In this document: positions 35,389-43,953 of the stretch, one piece after another
Layout: the number at the start of each line of letters is the position of its first letter
Position numbering within the stretch: the first letter of the stretch is position 1
Origin: Salipiger bermudensis HTCC2601
GTDB taxonomy: Bacteria; Pseudomonadota; Alphaproteobacteria; Rhodobacterales; Rhodobacteraceae
Direction of reading: 5' to 3'
Assembly: GCF_000153725.1 (NCBI RefSeq)
Contig: NZ_DS022277.1
Coordinates: forward strand, 343,342 to 407,341
DNA length: 64,000 nt
The notes under the pieces: generated by a model
Database searches by the model: none
Told to the model about the DNA's origin: nothing
Seen by the model: only the letters and a program-made list of their open reading frames with translations
Translations under genes and position numbers: made by a program

Positions 35389-35405
35389 CCTATGCCTCCC
35401 ATAGG
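35389..35405. promoter_or_regulatory. LysR-type palindrome, exact CCTATG-CCTCC-CATAGG
   Basis: Perfect 6+6 inverted repeat with 5-nt spacer, T-N11-A compatible. It lies in the divergent promoter between the 14-gene operon and the alcohol dehydrogenase gene, 101 bp upstream of the latter. Confidence 0.7.
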
Positions 35406-35505
35406 AAGCCCGCAGCCTTTGTCCCCGCCAGATTGACGGGGGCGTCAGTCAGGCCTCTGCTGGCATCGATTTCACACGACATGTCAGTTGAGGGAGGAAC
35501 CGAAC

Positions 35506-36579
35506 ATGCGAGGCGTCGTCTTCACGGGGAACAGCACGCTCGAGGTGATGAACTTCGAGGATCCGAAAGCCGGGCCGGGACAGGCTGTGGTCCGGATGAA
35601 GGCCTCTGGCATGTGCGGCAGCGATCTTCACTACTATCGAGCCGAGAGCATGGCCAAGCTGATGGTACAGCTCGGGCTCAAGAGCTTTGCCGACCGCGGC
35701 CTGCCCGACGATACCCCGATCATCGCCGGCCACGAGCCTTGCGGGGTGATTGAGGAGGTCGGGCCCGACATCGACCCCAAAGTGCTCAAGCCCGGCGACC
35801 GGGTGATCGTGTTCCACTACGAGGGCTGCAATTTCTGCGAGCATTGCCGTGGCGGCTGGACCCAGATGTGCGAGAACGGCGTCGAGCCGCACGGTGTCGC
35901 CAAGCATGGCGGCCATGCCGAGTTCCAGCTGGTGCCGGCCTCGACGCTGGTCAAGATGCCCGACGAGCTGAGCTTCGTCGGTGGCGCGGCGGTGGCCTGC
36001 GGCACAGGCACCGCCTATTATGCGCTGGTCCGCATGGACGTGAGCGCGCGCGACCAGCTTGTGGTCTTCGGCCTCGGGCCGGTGGGCCTGTCGGCGGTGC
36101 AGCTCGCGGCGGCGATGGGTGTCGAGGTGATCGGCGTCGACATCGACCCGGGACGGGTCGAGGCAGCAAAGGCCTATGGCGCGGCGCACGTCATCAACGC
36201 CAAGACCCACGACCCTGTCGAAGAGGTCAAGAAGCTGACCCGCGGCAAGGGCGCCTCCTGCGCCATGGACTGCGCCGGCGGCGACATCGCCAAGCAGCAG
36301 GCGGTGCGCTGCACCGCACCCTGGGGTCGCATTGCGCTGGTCGCGGTGGGCGGCAATCTCAACGTGGTGGGCTGGAACGACATGATCGTCGGCCAGCGCA
36401 CAGTGATCGGATCGTGGACCTTCTCGATCAACGGCATGAAGGACTGCGCCGAGTTCATCGCCGACCACGGCGTCGAGGTCGACAAGGTGTTCTCGGACCG
36501 CTGGGACATCGAGGAGGCCGAAAAGGCCTACCAGATGTTCGACAAGCAGACCGGTGGCAAGGGCGTCTTCGTATTCTGA
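35506..36579 (+). CDS. Zinc-dependent alcohol dehydrogenase (MDR family)
   Basis: 357-residue MDR dehydrogenase with both zinc sites: catalytic Cys37 (GMCGSDLH) and His76-Glu77 (GHEPCG), structural Cys108, 111, 114 and 122 (GCNFCEHCRGGWTQMC). NAD motif FGLGPVGLSAVQ. Oxidises a secondary or polyol-like alcohol. Start is the ATG at 35506, directly after GGGAGGAACC; an in-frame TTG 18 bp upstream overlaps the ribosome site. Followed by a strong terminator. Confidence 0.93.
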   Translation: MRGVVFTGNSTLEVMNFEDPKAGPGQAVVRMKASGMCGSDLHYYRAESMAKLMVQLGLKSFADRGLPDDTPIIAGHEPCGVIEEVGPDIDPKVLKPGDRVIVFHYEGCNFCEHCRGGWTQMCENGVEPHGVAKHGGHAEFQLVPASTLVKMPDELSFVGGAAVACGTGTAYYALVRMDVSARDQLVVFGLGPVGLSAVQLAAAMGVEVIGVDIDPGRVEAAKAYGAAHVINAKTHDPVEEVKKLTRGKGASCAMDCAGGDIAKQQAVRCTAPWGRIALVAVGGNLNVVGWNDMIVGQRTVIGSWTFSINGMKDCAEFIADHGVEVDKVFSDRWDIEEAEKAYQMFDKQTGGKGVFVF

Positions 36580-36617
36580 GACCGAGGGCGGCGCGACCTC
36601 CACGCCCCGCCCTTTCT

Positions 36618-36653
36618 GCGCGCCCCGGTTCTCCCGCGGGGCGCGCCTTTTTT
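36618..36653 (+). terminator. Rho-independent terminator after the alcohol dehydrogenase gene
   Basis: 10-bp stem GCGCGCCCCG / CGGGGCGCGC, 9-nt loop, one C, then six Ts. Confidence 0.92.
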
Positions 36654-36734
36654 GTTTCGACCAAAAGGCGCTGCGCCCGTCTGGCAAACCCGGCCGGCGC
36701 TGAATATCGCGGCAGCTCCGGGCCATGCGCCACG

Positions 36735-36751
36735 CCTTTGCCTGCCAAAGG
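36735..36751. promoter_or_regulatory. Variant LysR-type palindrome, CCTTTG-CCTGC-CAAAGG
   Basis: Perfect 6+6 repeat with the same 5-nt spacing. It matches the site at 35389 over GCCT-W-TGCCT-S-CCA-W-AGGAA, differing only at three positions. 153 bp upstream of the molybdenum hydroxylase large subunit start. Confidence 0.5.
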
Positions 36752-36903
36752 AATCCGTGCTGGCCCGCATTTTTCCTGCCTCGCCGCTCGGGCCGGGATG
36801 ATACCCTGAACCCAACTCTGCGTGGCCACGGCCTGCGGCAACCGGGACGCCACCGGCGCTGGCCGGCCACCACGTCACGCGACCTTCAGGAGGAGTGGAG
36901 CTC

Positions 36904-39195
36904 ATGAACGAGATCAAGTCGGACATCTCGCCCGCACGCGACGGCTATGTGGGCACCCGCCCGGTGCGCCCCGACGGCGTGCCCAAGGTCACCGGCGCGG
37001 CGCGCTATGGCAGCGATTACGCCCCGGCGGGGATGATCCACGGCAAGGTGCTGCGCTCGCCGCATGCCCATGCCCGTATCCGCGCCATCGATACCTCGAA
37101 GGCCGAGGCCCTGCCGGGCGTGCACGCGGTGGTGACCGGGGCCGACTTCCCGGATTTTCCCGATGCCTATGCCGGGCCCGAGCGCATCGAGAAGAACATG
37201 TTCCACGAATCCTCGAACGTCATGGCGCGGGGCAAGGTATTCTACCACGGCCACGCGCTCGCCGCCGTTGCCGCCCGTGACGAGGCGACCGCCAAGGCCG
37301 CGCTGAAGCTGATCGAGGTCGACTACGAGGTGCTGCCGCATGTCATCAGCATCGACGAGGCCATCGCCCCCGGCGCGCCGCAGGTGCATGACGGCATGAC
37401 CACCCGCAACGTCACGCCGGCCCCCACGACGCCCTCGAACATCACCCGGCGCTGGGAGGACAGCCTCGGCGATGTCGCCGCGGGCTTTGCCGAGGCCGAC
37501 GAGGTCGTCGAGCTGAGCTTCGACAGCGTCCCGGTGCACCAGGGCTATATCGAGCCGCATGCCTGCGTGGCCGAGTACGAGACCGACGGCAGCTCGCAGC
37601 TCTGGGTCTCGAGCCAGGGCCATTTCACCATGCGTGACCTGACCGCCAAGATGACCGGCATGTCACCGGGCGACATCCGCGCCAGCGCCGCCGAGATCGG
37701 CGGCGGCTTCGGCGGCAAGACCAAGGTCTATCTCGAACCGGTGGCGATGATGCTGTCGAAGAAGGCCGGGCTTCCGGTCAAGATGACCATGTCGCGCGAC
37801 GAGGTGTTCCGCGCCACCGGCCCGGCCTCGGACAGCAAGATCCGCGTCAAGATCGGCGCAAAGCGCGACGGCACCATCACCGCCGGCGAGATCGAGCTCT
37901 ACTACAATTCCGGCGCCTTCCCCGGCGCGCCCTTCATAAATGGCTGCCTCTGCGCCTTCGGGCAGTACGACATCGCCAACCAGCACGCGGTCGGCCATGA
38001 CGTGCTCTCGAACCGCGCCATGACCGCGGCCTACCGGGCACCCGGCTCGACCCAGTCCTGCTTTGCCGTCGAGGGCGTGCTCGACGTGATCGCCAAGAAG
38101 ATCGGTATGGATCCGATCGACCTGCGGCTGAAGAACGCCATCACCGAGGGCACCCGTCAGCTTGGCGACCGCACGGTGACCCACAACGGCTTCGTCGAGA
38201 TCCTCGAGGCGCTCAAGGCGCATCCCGACTACGCCAAGCCGCTCGGCCCCAATCAGGGCCGCGGCGTGGCGGCGGGCTACTGGCACAACATGTCGGGCCA
38301 TTCTGGTGCCACCTGCCTGATCAACAGCGACGGCGTCGTCACCATCGCGAATTCGAGCCCCGATATCGGCGGCAGCCGCGCCTCGATGGCGATGATGGCG
38401 GCCGACACGCTCGGCGTGCCCTACGAGGACGTGCGCTCCGAGATCCACGACACCGCGTCGGTGCCCTATGGCGATCTTACGGGAGGCAGCCGGGTGACCT
38501 TTGCCACCGGAAAGGCCATCGTCGGCGCCTGCGAGGAGGTCATCGACCAGCTCAAGCAACGCGCCGCCGAGATCTGGGGCGTCGAGGTCGAGGCCGTGGA
38601 ATGGGCCGGCGGCGCGGCGCACCCGTCCTCGACCAATGTCGGCAAGTTCGAGCCGCTGACGCTCAAGGAACTTGCGGCGGATGCCAGCGCCACCGGCGGG
38701 CATTTCGGAGCCTCCTACGGCAAGACCATGTCGGGTCACGCACCGGGACTGAGCGCGATGTTCTGCGATGTCGAGGTCGATCCCGACACCGGCGCCACCA
38801 AGATCCTCAACTTCGTCAGCTGCCAGGACGCCGGGCGCGCCATCCACCCCGCCTATGTCGAAGGGCAGATGCAGGGCGCCTGCGTGCAGGGCATCGGCTG
38901 GGCGCTGAACGAGGGCTATGTCTACGGCAAGGACGGTGTGTTGCAGAATTCCGGCTGGCTCGACTACCGGATGCCGGTGGCCTCGGACCTGCCGATGCTG
39001 CAGGCGATCATCGTCGAGGTGCCCAACCCCTTCCACCCGTTCGGGGTGAAGGGCGTGGCAGAGGCGAGCATGGTCTCGGCGCTCGGCTGCGTCGCCAACG
39101 CGGTCTCCGCCGCCACCAAACGCCGGATGACCTCGCTGCCGATGAACCCGCAGACCGTGCTCAAGGCGCTCGACGAGCGCGGCGAAGAGCTCTGA
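36904..39195 (+). CDS. Molybdenum hydroxylase large subunit (xanthine dehydrogenase / CoxL family)
   Basis: 763-residue Mo-cofactor subunit that hydroxylates an aldehyde or N-heterocycle with water. Substrate and cofactor blocks: VTGAARYGSDYAPAGMIHGK, EIGGGFGGKTKVYLEP, MTAAYRAPGSTQ and the catalytic Glu720 in GVKGVAEAS (GxKGxGE variant with Ala). It needs the 2Fe-2S (40138-40617) and FAD (40634-41491) subunits, which are on the opposite strand and convergent. Start at 36904 with AGGAGGAG. No CoxF-like or XdhC maturation gene is seen here. Confidence 0.92.
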   Translation: MNEIKSDISPARDGYVGTRPVRPDGVPKVTGAARYGSDYAPAGMIHGKVLRSPHAHARIRAIDTSKAEALPGVHAVVTGADFPDFPDAYAGPERIEKNMFHESSNVMARGKVFYHGHALAAVAARDEATAKAALKLIEVDYEVLPHVISIDEAIAPGAPQVHDGMTTRNVTPAPTTPSNITRRWEDSLGDVAAGFAEADEVVELSFDSVPVHQGYIEPHACVAEYETDGSSQLWVSSQGHFTMRDLTAKMTGMSPGDIRASAAEIGGGFGGKTKVYLEPVAMMLSKKAGLPVKMTMSRDEVFRATGPASDSKIRVKIGAKRDGTITAGEIELYYNSGAFPGAPFINGCLCAFGQYDIANQHAVGHDVLSNRAMTAAYRAPGSTQSCFAVEGVLDVIAKKIGMDPIDLRLKNAITEGTRQLGDRTVTHNGFVEILEALKAHPDYAKPLGPNQGRGVAAGYWHNMSGHSGATCLINSDGVVTIANSSPDIGGSRASMAMMAADTLGVPYEDVRSEIHDTASVPYGDLTGGSRVTFATGKAIVGACEEVIDQLKQRAAEIWGVEVEAVEWAGGAAHPSSTNVGKFEPLTLKELAADASATGGHFGASYGKTMSGHAPGLSAMFCDVEVDPDTGATKILNFVSCQDAGRAIHPAYVEGQMQGACVQGIGWALNEGYVYGKDGVLQNSGWLDYRMPVASDLPMLQAIIVEVPNPFHPFGVKGVAEASMVSALGCVANAVSAATKRRMTSLPMNPQTVLKALDERGEEL

Positions 39196-39202
39196 TCAAC
39201 TG

Positions 39203-39232
39203 CCCCTGCGCCGCGACCCGGCGGCGCAGGGG
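39203..39232. terminator. Hairpin after the large subunit gene
   Basis: Perfect 12-bp stem CCCCTGCGCCGC / GCGGCGCAGGGG, 6-nt loop, without a T tract. Between convergent genes, so possibly a weak terminator for either. Confidence 0.4.
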
Positions 39233-39310
39233 TGCAGGGGGCCGAGCACAGGATCAAACGGCCTCGCACGGAGCGCATCCGTTCGATCTTGCAATCGGGA
39301 CAAGAGCGGC

Positions 39311-40129
39311 TCAGGCCGGCCGGCGCGGCGGAAGATCGAGCCGTGCGACGATGCCCTCGAGCGCCGGATCGGGTGCCGGGTAGAGATCCATCACCAGCGG
39401 ATCATGACCGGGGATCACGTGATCCCAGGAGCCCCCCACAAGCTCGAGGATGATGCGGAAACCCTCGGCCATCGCATCGGCATGCAGGATCGACGGGAAC
39501 GGCACACGCTGCTTCGCATTGGCAAAGAAATGCGCCGCATCCGAGGCCACCACCACCCAGCCGCGCGCGGTCCAGACCCGCACCACCTGAAGCCCGTCCG
39601 TGTGGCCGCCGATGCGGTGCACGCTGAGCCCCGGTACAATCTCGGCGCTGTGGTCGTGGAACACCACGCGGTCGCAATGCACGCAGCGCACCAAGTGCAC
39701 CACATCCTCGATCTCGTAGCCGCGCCGCAGGACCGGCGCGCACATGCAGCGCCCGGTGGCGTAGGACATCTCCGTGTCCTGCAAGTGAAACCGCGCCTGC
39801 GGAAAGCGGTGCAGGTTGCCAGCGTGGTCGTAATGCATGTGGGTGAGGATCACGTCCTCGATCCGGGCCGGATCGAGCCCGAGAAGCCCGATGGCATCCG
39901 CCGGGGACCGCAAGTAGCCGTCGCCCCGGCGCTCCGCCGAGGCATCGCTCGAGCCGGTGTCGATCAGAAACACCCGGTCCGAGCGCTGCGCCACCCAGAC
40001 ATAGAAGTCCAGGTCTGCATCCGCCTCGTGCATGTCGCCGCCCTGCAGGTTCTGCCCGAGCGTGCGTGGCCCGTTCACCGCGTATTTGATCGCGTAGAGC
40101 GCGAAGGGCTCCATGACGTGCGCGCGCAC
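39311..40129 (-). CDS. Metallo-beta-lactamase-fold hydrolase, lactonase-like
   Basis: 272-residue MBL-fold enzyme with the dinuclear metal motif His97-x-His99-x-Asp101-His102 in THMHYDHAGN, a downstream His in GGHTDGLQ, Asp in VASDAAH and the terminal His in IPGHDPL. The nearest described group is the AHL-lactonase type, which opens gamma-lactones. It lies 8 bp downstream of the 2Fe-2S subunit gene in the same operon. The start is uncertain: GTG at 40129 or ATG at 40114. A pathway lactonase is likelier than quorum quenching in this context. Confidence 0.85.
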   Translation of the reverse strand: MRAHVMEPFALYAIKYAVNGPRTLGQNLQGGDMHEADADLDFYVWVAQRSDRVFLIDTGSSDASAERRGDGYLRSPADAIGLLGLDPARIEDVILTHMHYDHAGNLHRFPQARFHLQDTEMSYATGRCMCAPVLRRGYEIEDVVHLVRCVHCDRVVFHDHSAEIVPGLSVHRIGGHTDGLQVVRVWTARGWVVVASDAAHFFANAKQRVPFPSILHADAMAEGFRIILELVGGSWDHVIPGHDPLVMDLYPAPDPALEGIVARLDLPPRRPA

Positions 40130-40137
40130 CGCCGCCC

Positions 40138-40617
40138 TCAGGCGGGGGCGCGCATCTCCTCGGCGGCGGCCTGCACCGCGCGGATGATCTTGTCATAGCC
40201 GGTACAGCGGCAGAGGTTGCCCGCCAGCCAGAAGCGGATCTCTTCCTCGGTCGGGTCCGGATTGCGCTCGAGCAGGTTCTTCGCGGCGACGATAATGCCC
40301 GGGGTGCAAAAGCCGCATTGCAGCGCGGCCTCCTGCAGGAAGTGACGTTGCACCGGGTGCAGCTCGCCGTGATCGGCGACGCCCTCGATGGTGGTGATGG
40401 TCTTGCCGCCGGCCTCGGCGGCGAGCATCAGGCACGAACACGTCACCCGCCCGTTCACCTCGATCGAGCAGGCACCGCAATCGCCCGACCCGCAGCCCTC
40501 CTTGGAGCCGGTCAGGTTGAGCTCGTCGCGCAGCGCCGAGAGCAGGGTCTGGTCGGGACGGGCGAGGAATTCGACCTCGTCGCCGTTGATCGTCGTGGTC
40601 ACATGGAGTTTGGCCAT
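40138..40617 (-). CDS. Molybdenum hydroxylase 2Fe-2S small subunit
   Basis: 159-residue ferredoxin-type subunit passing electrons from the Mo centre to FAD. Plant-type 2Fe-2S cysteines at 42, 47, 50 and 62 ([10 protein letters not shown]...SC) and the second cluster at 101, 104, 136 and 138 ([16 protein letters not shown]). All eight are present. 16 bp after the FAD subunit gene; ribosome site GAGGAGG. Confidence 0.94.
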   Translation of the reverse strand: MAKLHVTTTINGDEVEFLARPDQTLLSALRDELNLTGSKEGCGSGDCGACSIEVNGRVTCSCLMLAAEAGGKTITTIEGVADHGELHPVQRHFLQEAALQCGFCTPGIIVAAKNLLERNPDPTEEEIRFWLAGNLCRCTGYDKIIRAVQAAAEEMRAPA

Positions 40618-40633
40618 CTGCTGTCCTCCTCGG

Positions 40634-41491
40634 TCAGGTCTGGGCGCGGGCGAGCGCGGCGGCGACGGTGCGCTTGAAGATCACCCCCGCGATGCGGATG
40701 CGGTACTCGGCGGTGCCGCGCTTGTCGTCGATCGGCCGGCAGACCCCGCGCACCGCCTCGGCGGCGCGCTCGAGTGCCGCATCGTCGAGCGTGGTGCCCA
40801 CCAGCGCCTCCGAAGCCGCGGGCACCAGCAGCGCCGTCGGCGCCACCGCGCCGATCGCCACCCGGGCGAAGCTGCAGGTGCCGTCCGCATCGAGCACGAG
40901 ATTGACCCCGACGCCCACCACCGCGATGTCCATCTCGGTGCGCGGGATGAAGCGCAGGTAGGCGTCGCCCGCACGTTCGGGGCGTGGCGGAAGGTTGATC
41001 GCGACAATCACCTCGCCTTTTTCCAGGCTGGTCTTGCCCGGCCCGGTTGGGATCTCTTCGACCGGGACCTCGCGGCGGCCCTTCGGGCCGACCACGCTGG
41101 CGCTCGCACCGGCAGCGATCATCGCCGGGACGCTGTCGGCGGCTGGCGAGGCGTTGCAGAGGTTGCCGGCGGGGGTCGCGCGCGACTGCACCTGCATCGA
41201 GCCGATCAGGTCGATCGCCTCGAGCACACCGGGCCAGGCCTTGCGCAGCCCCGCATGTTCGTTGATCTGGGCGCCGCAGACCGCCGCGCCGATGTGGAAG
41301 CCCTCGGCGTCCTCGGTGATCGAGACCACCTCGGGGATTGCCTTGATGTCGACCACAAGCTCGGGCGCGCGCAGCCCCGCGCTCATCTGCACGACGAGAT
41401 CGGTGCCGCCGGCCAGCACATGCGCGGCGCCTTGCTCGGCTGCCAGAAGGCCGACCGCCTGCTCGATGGACGTTGCGGATACATACTGCAT
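40634..41491 (-). CDS. Molybdenum hydroxylase FAD-binding medium subunit
   Basis: 285-residue FAD subunit (CoxM type). Flavin-binding motifs LAGGTDLVVQM (27-37) and TPAGNLCNASPAADS (about 106-120). Start at 41491 (MQYVSATS) with GGGAGGAG upstream at slightly long spacing; an earlier in-frame start is not supported. First gene of the leftward group FAD - 2Fe-2S - MBL hydrolase. About 210 bp separate it from the upstream TRAP genes. Confidence 0.92.
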   Translation of the reverse strand: MQYVSATSIEQAVGLLAAEQGAAHVLAGGTDLVVQMSAGLRAPELVVDIKAIPEVVSITEDAEGFHIGAAVCGAQINEHAGLRKAWPGVLEAIDLIGSMQVQSRATPAGNLCNASPAADSVPAMIAAGASASVVGPKGRREVPVEEIPTGPGKTSLEKGEVIVAINLPPRPERAGDAYLRFIPRTEMDIAVVGVGVNLVLDADGTCSFARVAIGAVAPTALLVPAASEALVGTTLDDAALERAAEAVRGVCRPIDDKRGTAEYRIRIAGVIFKRTVAAALARAQT

Positions 41492-41702
41492 CTGTGTGGG
41501 TTCTCCTCCCTTGGACCGGGCGAGCGCCTGTGCGCCCCGGTCCGCACCTTGTCTCAGTGTCGCCCCTGCCCCCGTTTGCGGCAAGGCACTTGCCCCGGCG
41601 GATGGCGTCGCAGAGGCGTTGCCAATGCCCGGAACAGGCTTCCCGGATAGGTGGGCGGGGCAGGACCGACCGGCACGCGATGCGCTCCGGTCGGCCGCGG
41701 GC

Positions 41703-42977
41703 TCAGGTGAGCCAGAGCGTGATCGCCGGGAACGCCAGCAGCAGGCCGAGCGTCACGAACTCGGCGATGATGAAGGGCGTGACACCGGCGAAGCTCGATC
41801 TGAGATCTGTGTTGGTCGATGAGCCGGTGACGAAGACCACCATGCCCAGCGGTGGCGTTACCAGCCCGATCTCGGTGGTCTTGATCATGATCACCCCCCA
41901 CCAGACCGGGTCGAAGCCGAGCCCCGCCATCAGCGGGGTCGAGATCGGGGCGGTGAGGATCAGCACCGCCGCCTGGTCCATGAACATGCCCAGGATCAGG
42001 TAGATGAACACCACGATCAGCATCGCCTGCACCGGCGTCATGCCGCTCTGGGCGATCCATTCGAGCAGCGTGTCGGTGATCTTGGTGAAGGAGATGAAGT
42101 AGCCCACCACGTGCGCGCTGATGATGATCATCATGATCATCGAGGTGATCCGCATGGTGCCACCGAGCGCATGGTTGAAGCCGCGCTGGGTCATCCGCCC
42201 CGAGAAGACCGAGATGATCAGCGCCCCGAAGGCTCCGATGGCCGCAACCTCGGTGGGGGTGGCGATGCCGCTGTAGAGCCCGCCCAGCACCACCACGATC
42301 AGCACGAACATCGGCCAGACGCGCCCGCCGCGCTCTTCGGCCATGGCGCGTTCCTGATCCGCGTTGCTCGGGCCCCATTCGGGCTTGACCCTCAGGGTGA
42401 TCGAGATCGTCAGGATGTAGCCCAGCATGGTCAGGATCCCGGGGATGATCCCGGCAAGGAACAGCCTCCCGATCGAGGTCTCGGTCACCACACCGTAGAT
42501 CACGAAGGCCACCGAGGGCGGGATCATGATCGCCAGCGTACCGGCGATCGAGATCGTGCCCACCGCCAGCGACGGCGCGTAGCCCGCCTTCATCATCGCC
42601 GGGAACGAGGCCCTCGCGAGGCTTGCCGCCGAGGCGGTGCTGCTGCCGGTGGCGGCAGCATGGATGGCACCCGCGAAGATGCAGGCCATGGCGAGACCGC
42701 CGCGCACCTTGCGCAGCAGCCGGTTGCAGGCCAGCAGCAGGTCGGTGGCGACGCCGCCGCAGGCGAGAAACTCGGCCATCAGGATGAACATCGGTATGGT
42801 CAGCATGATCGAGTTGGCGACGGTGCCGTGCACCACCTTGCCGAGCAGGGTCTCGATCATGCTCATCGGGACCAGCATGTTGAGACTGATCACCCCCGCA
42901 ATCCCGAGCGCGTAGCCGATGGGCACCGCGAGCACCATCAGGCCGAGAAGGATGGCAACGCCGATTGCGAAGGTCAT
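41703..42977 (-). CDS. TRAP transporter large membrane subunit, DctM family (system 2)
   Basis: 424-residue multi-pass protein. N-terminal hairpin LMVLAVPIGYALGIAG, IHAAATGSSTASAASLA, MIPPSVAFVIYG and the C-terminal signature WWGVIMIKTTEIGLVTPPLG. Overlaps dctQ by ATGA. The downstream FAD-subunit operon is on the same strand, so import and oxidation genes may be co-expressed. Confidence 0.93.
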   Translation of the reverse strand: MTFAIGVAILLGLMVLAVPIGYALGIAGVISLNMLVPMSMIETLLGKVVHGTVANSIMLTIPMFILMAEFLACGGVATDLLLACNRLLRKVRGGLAMACIFAGAIHAAATGSSTASAASLARASFPAMMKAGYAPSLAVGTISIAGTLAIMIPPSVAFVIYGVVTETSIGRLFLAGIIPGILTMLGYILTISITLRVKPEWGPSNADQERAMAEERGGRVWPMFVLIVVVLGGLYSGIATPTEVAAIGAFGALIISVFSGRMTQRGFNHALGGTMRITSMIMMIIISAHVVGYFISFTKITDTLLEWIAQSGMTPVQAMLIVVFIYLILGMFMDQAAVLILTAPISTPLMAGLGFDPVWWGVIMIKTTEIGLVTPPLGMVVFVTGSSTNTDLRSSFAGVTPFIIAEFVTLGLLLAFPAITLWLT

Positions 42978-43525
42978 ACGGCTTCCTCCTCGATCTCGTG
43001 GGACACGTCGAGCCCGGCTGCGGGGCCGATGGTGGTCAGCAGCAGGCGCAAGGAGAGCAGCCCCATGCCGATCGGGATCCAGATCCAAGACCAGTGCCAC
43101 GGCCAGTCCACCACGCCCATGTCGACGGAATTGGTGCTGTAGGCATCCCACCAGTTGTAGCCCGAGAGCCAGGCCAGCTGGGCGCAGTAGATCCCGCTGG
43201 CGAGGAGGCCCACGCGCAGCAGGATGTCACCGACCTTTCGCGGCAGCGCGTGCAGCAGGAAGGTGATGCGGATGTAGCCCCCTGTCCGGAACGCCCAGGC
43301 CATCGGCATGCAGATCAGCCCGACCATCAGGTAGTTCTCGGTCACGAAGAGGTTGAAGTTCAGCGGGCTGTTGATCGCGTAGCGCAGCAGAGCGTCGGCG
43401 GTGTTGAGCACCATCGCGATCAGCATCATCAGCGCGGCGATCACTGCCGCGGCGACCTCGACCGGCGCCAGCACCCGGTTCAGCGCGCGGTAGATCGGTG
43501 ATCCCGGCGCGGGATTGTCTGTCAT
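42974..43525 (-). CDS. TRAP transporter small membrane subunit, DctQ family (system 2)
   Basis: 183-residue protein with four predicted membrane helices and the DctQ-type motif NTADALLRYAINSPLNFN. Start at 43525 with GGGAGGAGG; upstream in-frame codons are promoter DNA. First gene of the leftward membrane pair, divergent from the cognate binding-protein gene at 43954. Confidence 0.9.
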   Translation of the reverse strand: MTDNPAPGSPIYRALNRVLAPVEVAAAVIAALMMLIAMVLNTADALLRYAINSPLNFNLFVTENYLMVGLICMPMAWAFRTGGYIRITFLLHALPRKVGDILLRVGLLASGIYCAQLAWLSGYNWWDAYSTNSVDMGVVDWPWHWSWIWIPIGMGLLSLRLLLTTIGPAAGLDVSHEIEEEAV

Positions 43526-43953
43526 CTGTCCTCCTCCCGGCAGGCGCCAACGGCATGTGCCCGATGTCCTGCCCTGTTTCGGCGCAACGCGCCGCCCGTA
43601 TCTCCTGAGCCGGGCCGCGCCGGTCGCGGCGCACCGGCAATCTCGCGTTACGCGAAGTTTGCCCACACATGGTCTTACCTTCTAAGGCCGTGGCGGATCA
43701 ATTCGACCACCCCCCTATGTCGGCCATAGGCACAGGCGGTCGGTGGCCGTACTCATGCCGGGACCCGCTATGCGCATCTTGCCCGAGGCCCTACAGTCAT
43801 GGCGCATCGTGAACACGCCTTCAGGGTCAACCGGAGCCTCAAGCGGCGAACCTCCCCCACCTAGCTGGGCCGAGCGTAGCCGCATTGATCTGGTAACTGA
43901 ACCCTCAGTCAGGCAAAAAGGATGCATCTTAGATCTAGTAGGGAGGAGATCTT
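43526..43953. other. 428-bp divergent region of TRAP system 2
   Basis: No gene. Contains the exact palindrome at 43715-43731 roughly midway, positioned to control both dctQM and dctP. Confidence 0.55.
43715..43731. promoter_or_regulatory. LysR-type palindrome, exact CCTATG-TCGGC-CATAGG
   Basis: Second exact copy of the CCTATG-N5-CATAGG consensus in the window, with a different spacer from the copy at 35389. T-N11-A compatible. Confidence 0.7.

Larger units (their letters stand above)
36580..36903. other. 324-bp region between alcohol dehydrogenase and molybdenum hydroxylase
   Basis: No gene. Holds the terminator at 36618 and the palindrome at 36735. The promoter of the molybdenum hydroxylase large subunit must lie here. 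Confidence 0.55.

Noticed and set aside
39311-40129. Quorum-quenching AHL lactonase
   Set aside because: The fold fits, but the operon context points to catabolism and there is no luxI/luxR-type gene in the window, so only a lactonase-like hydrolase is called.
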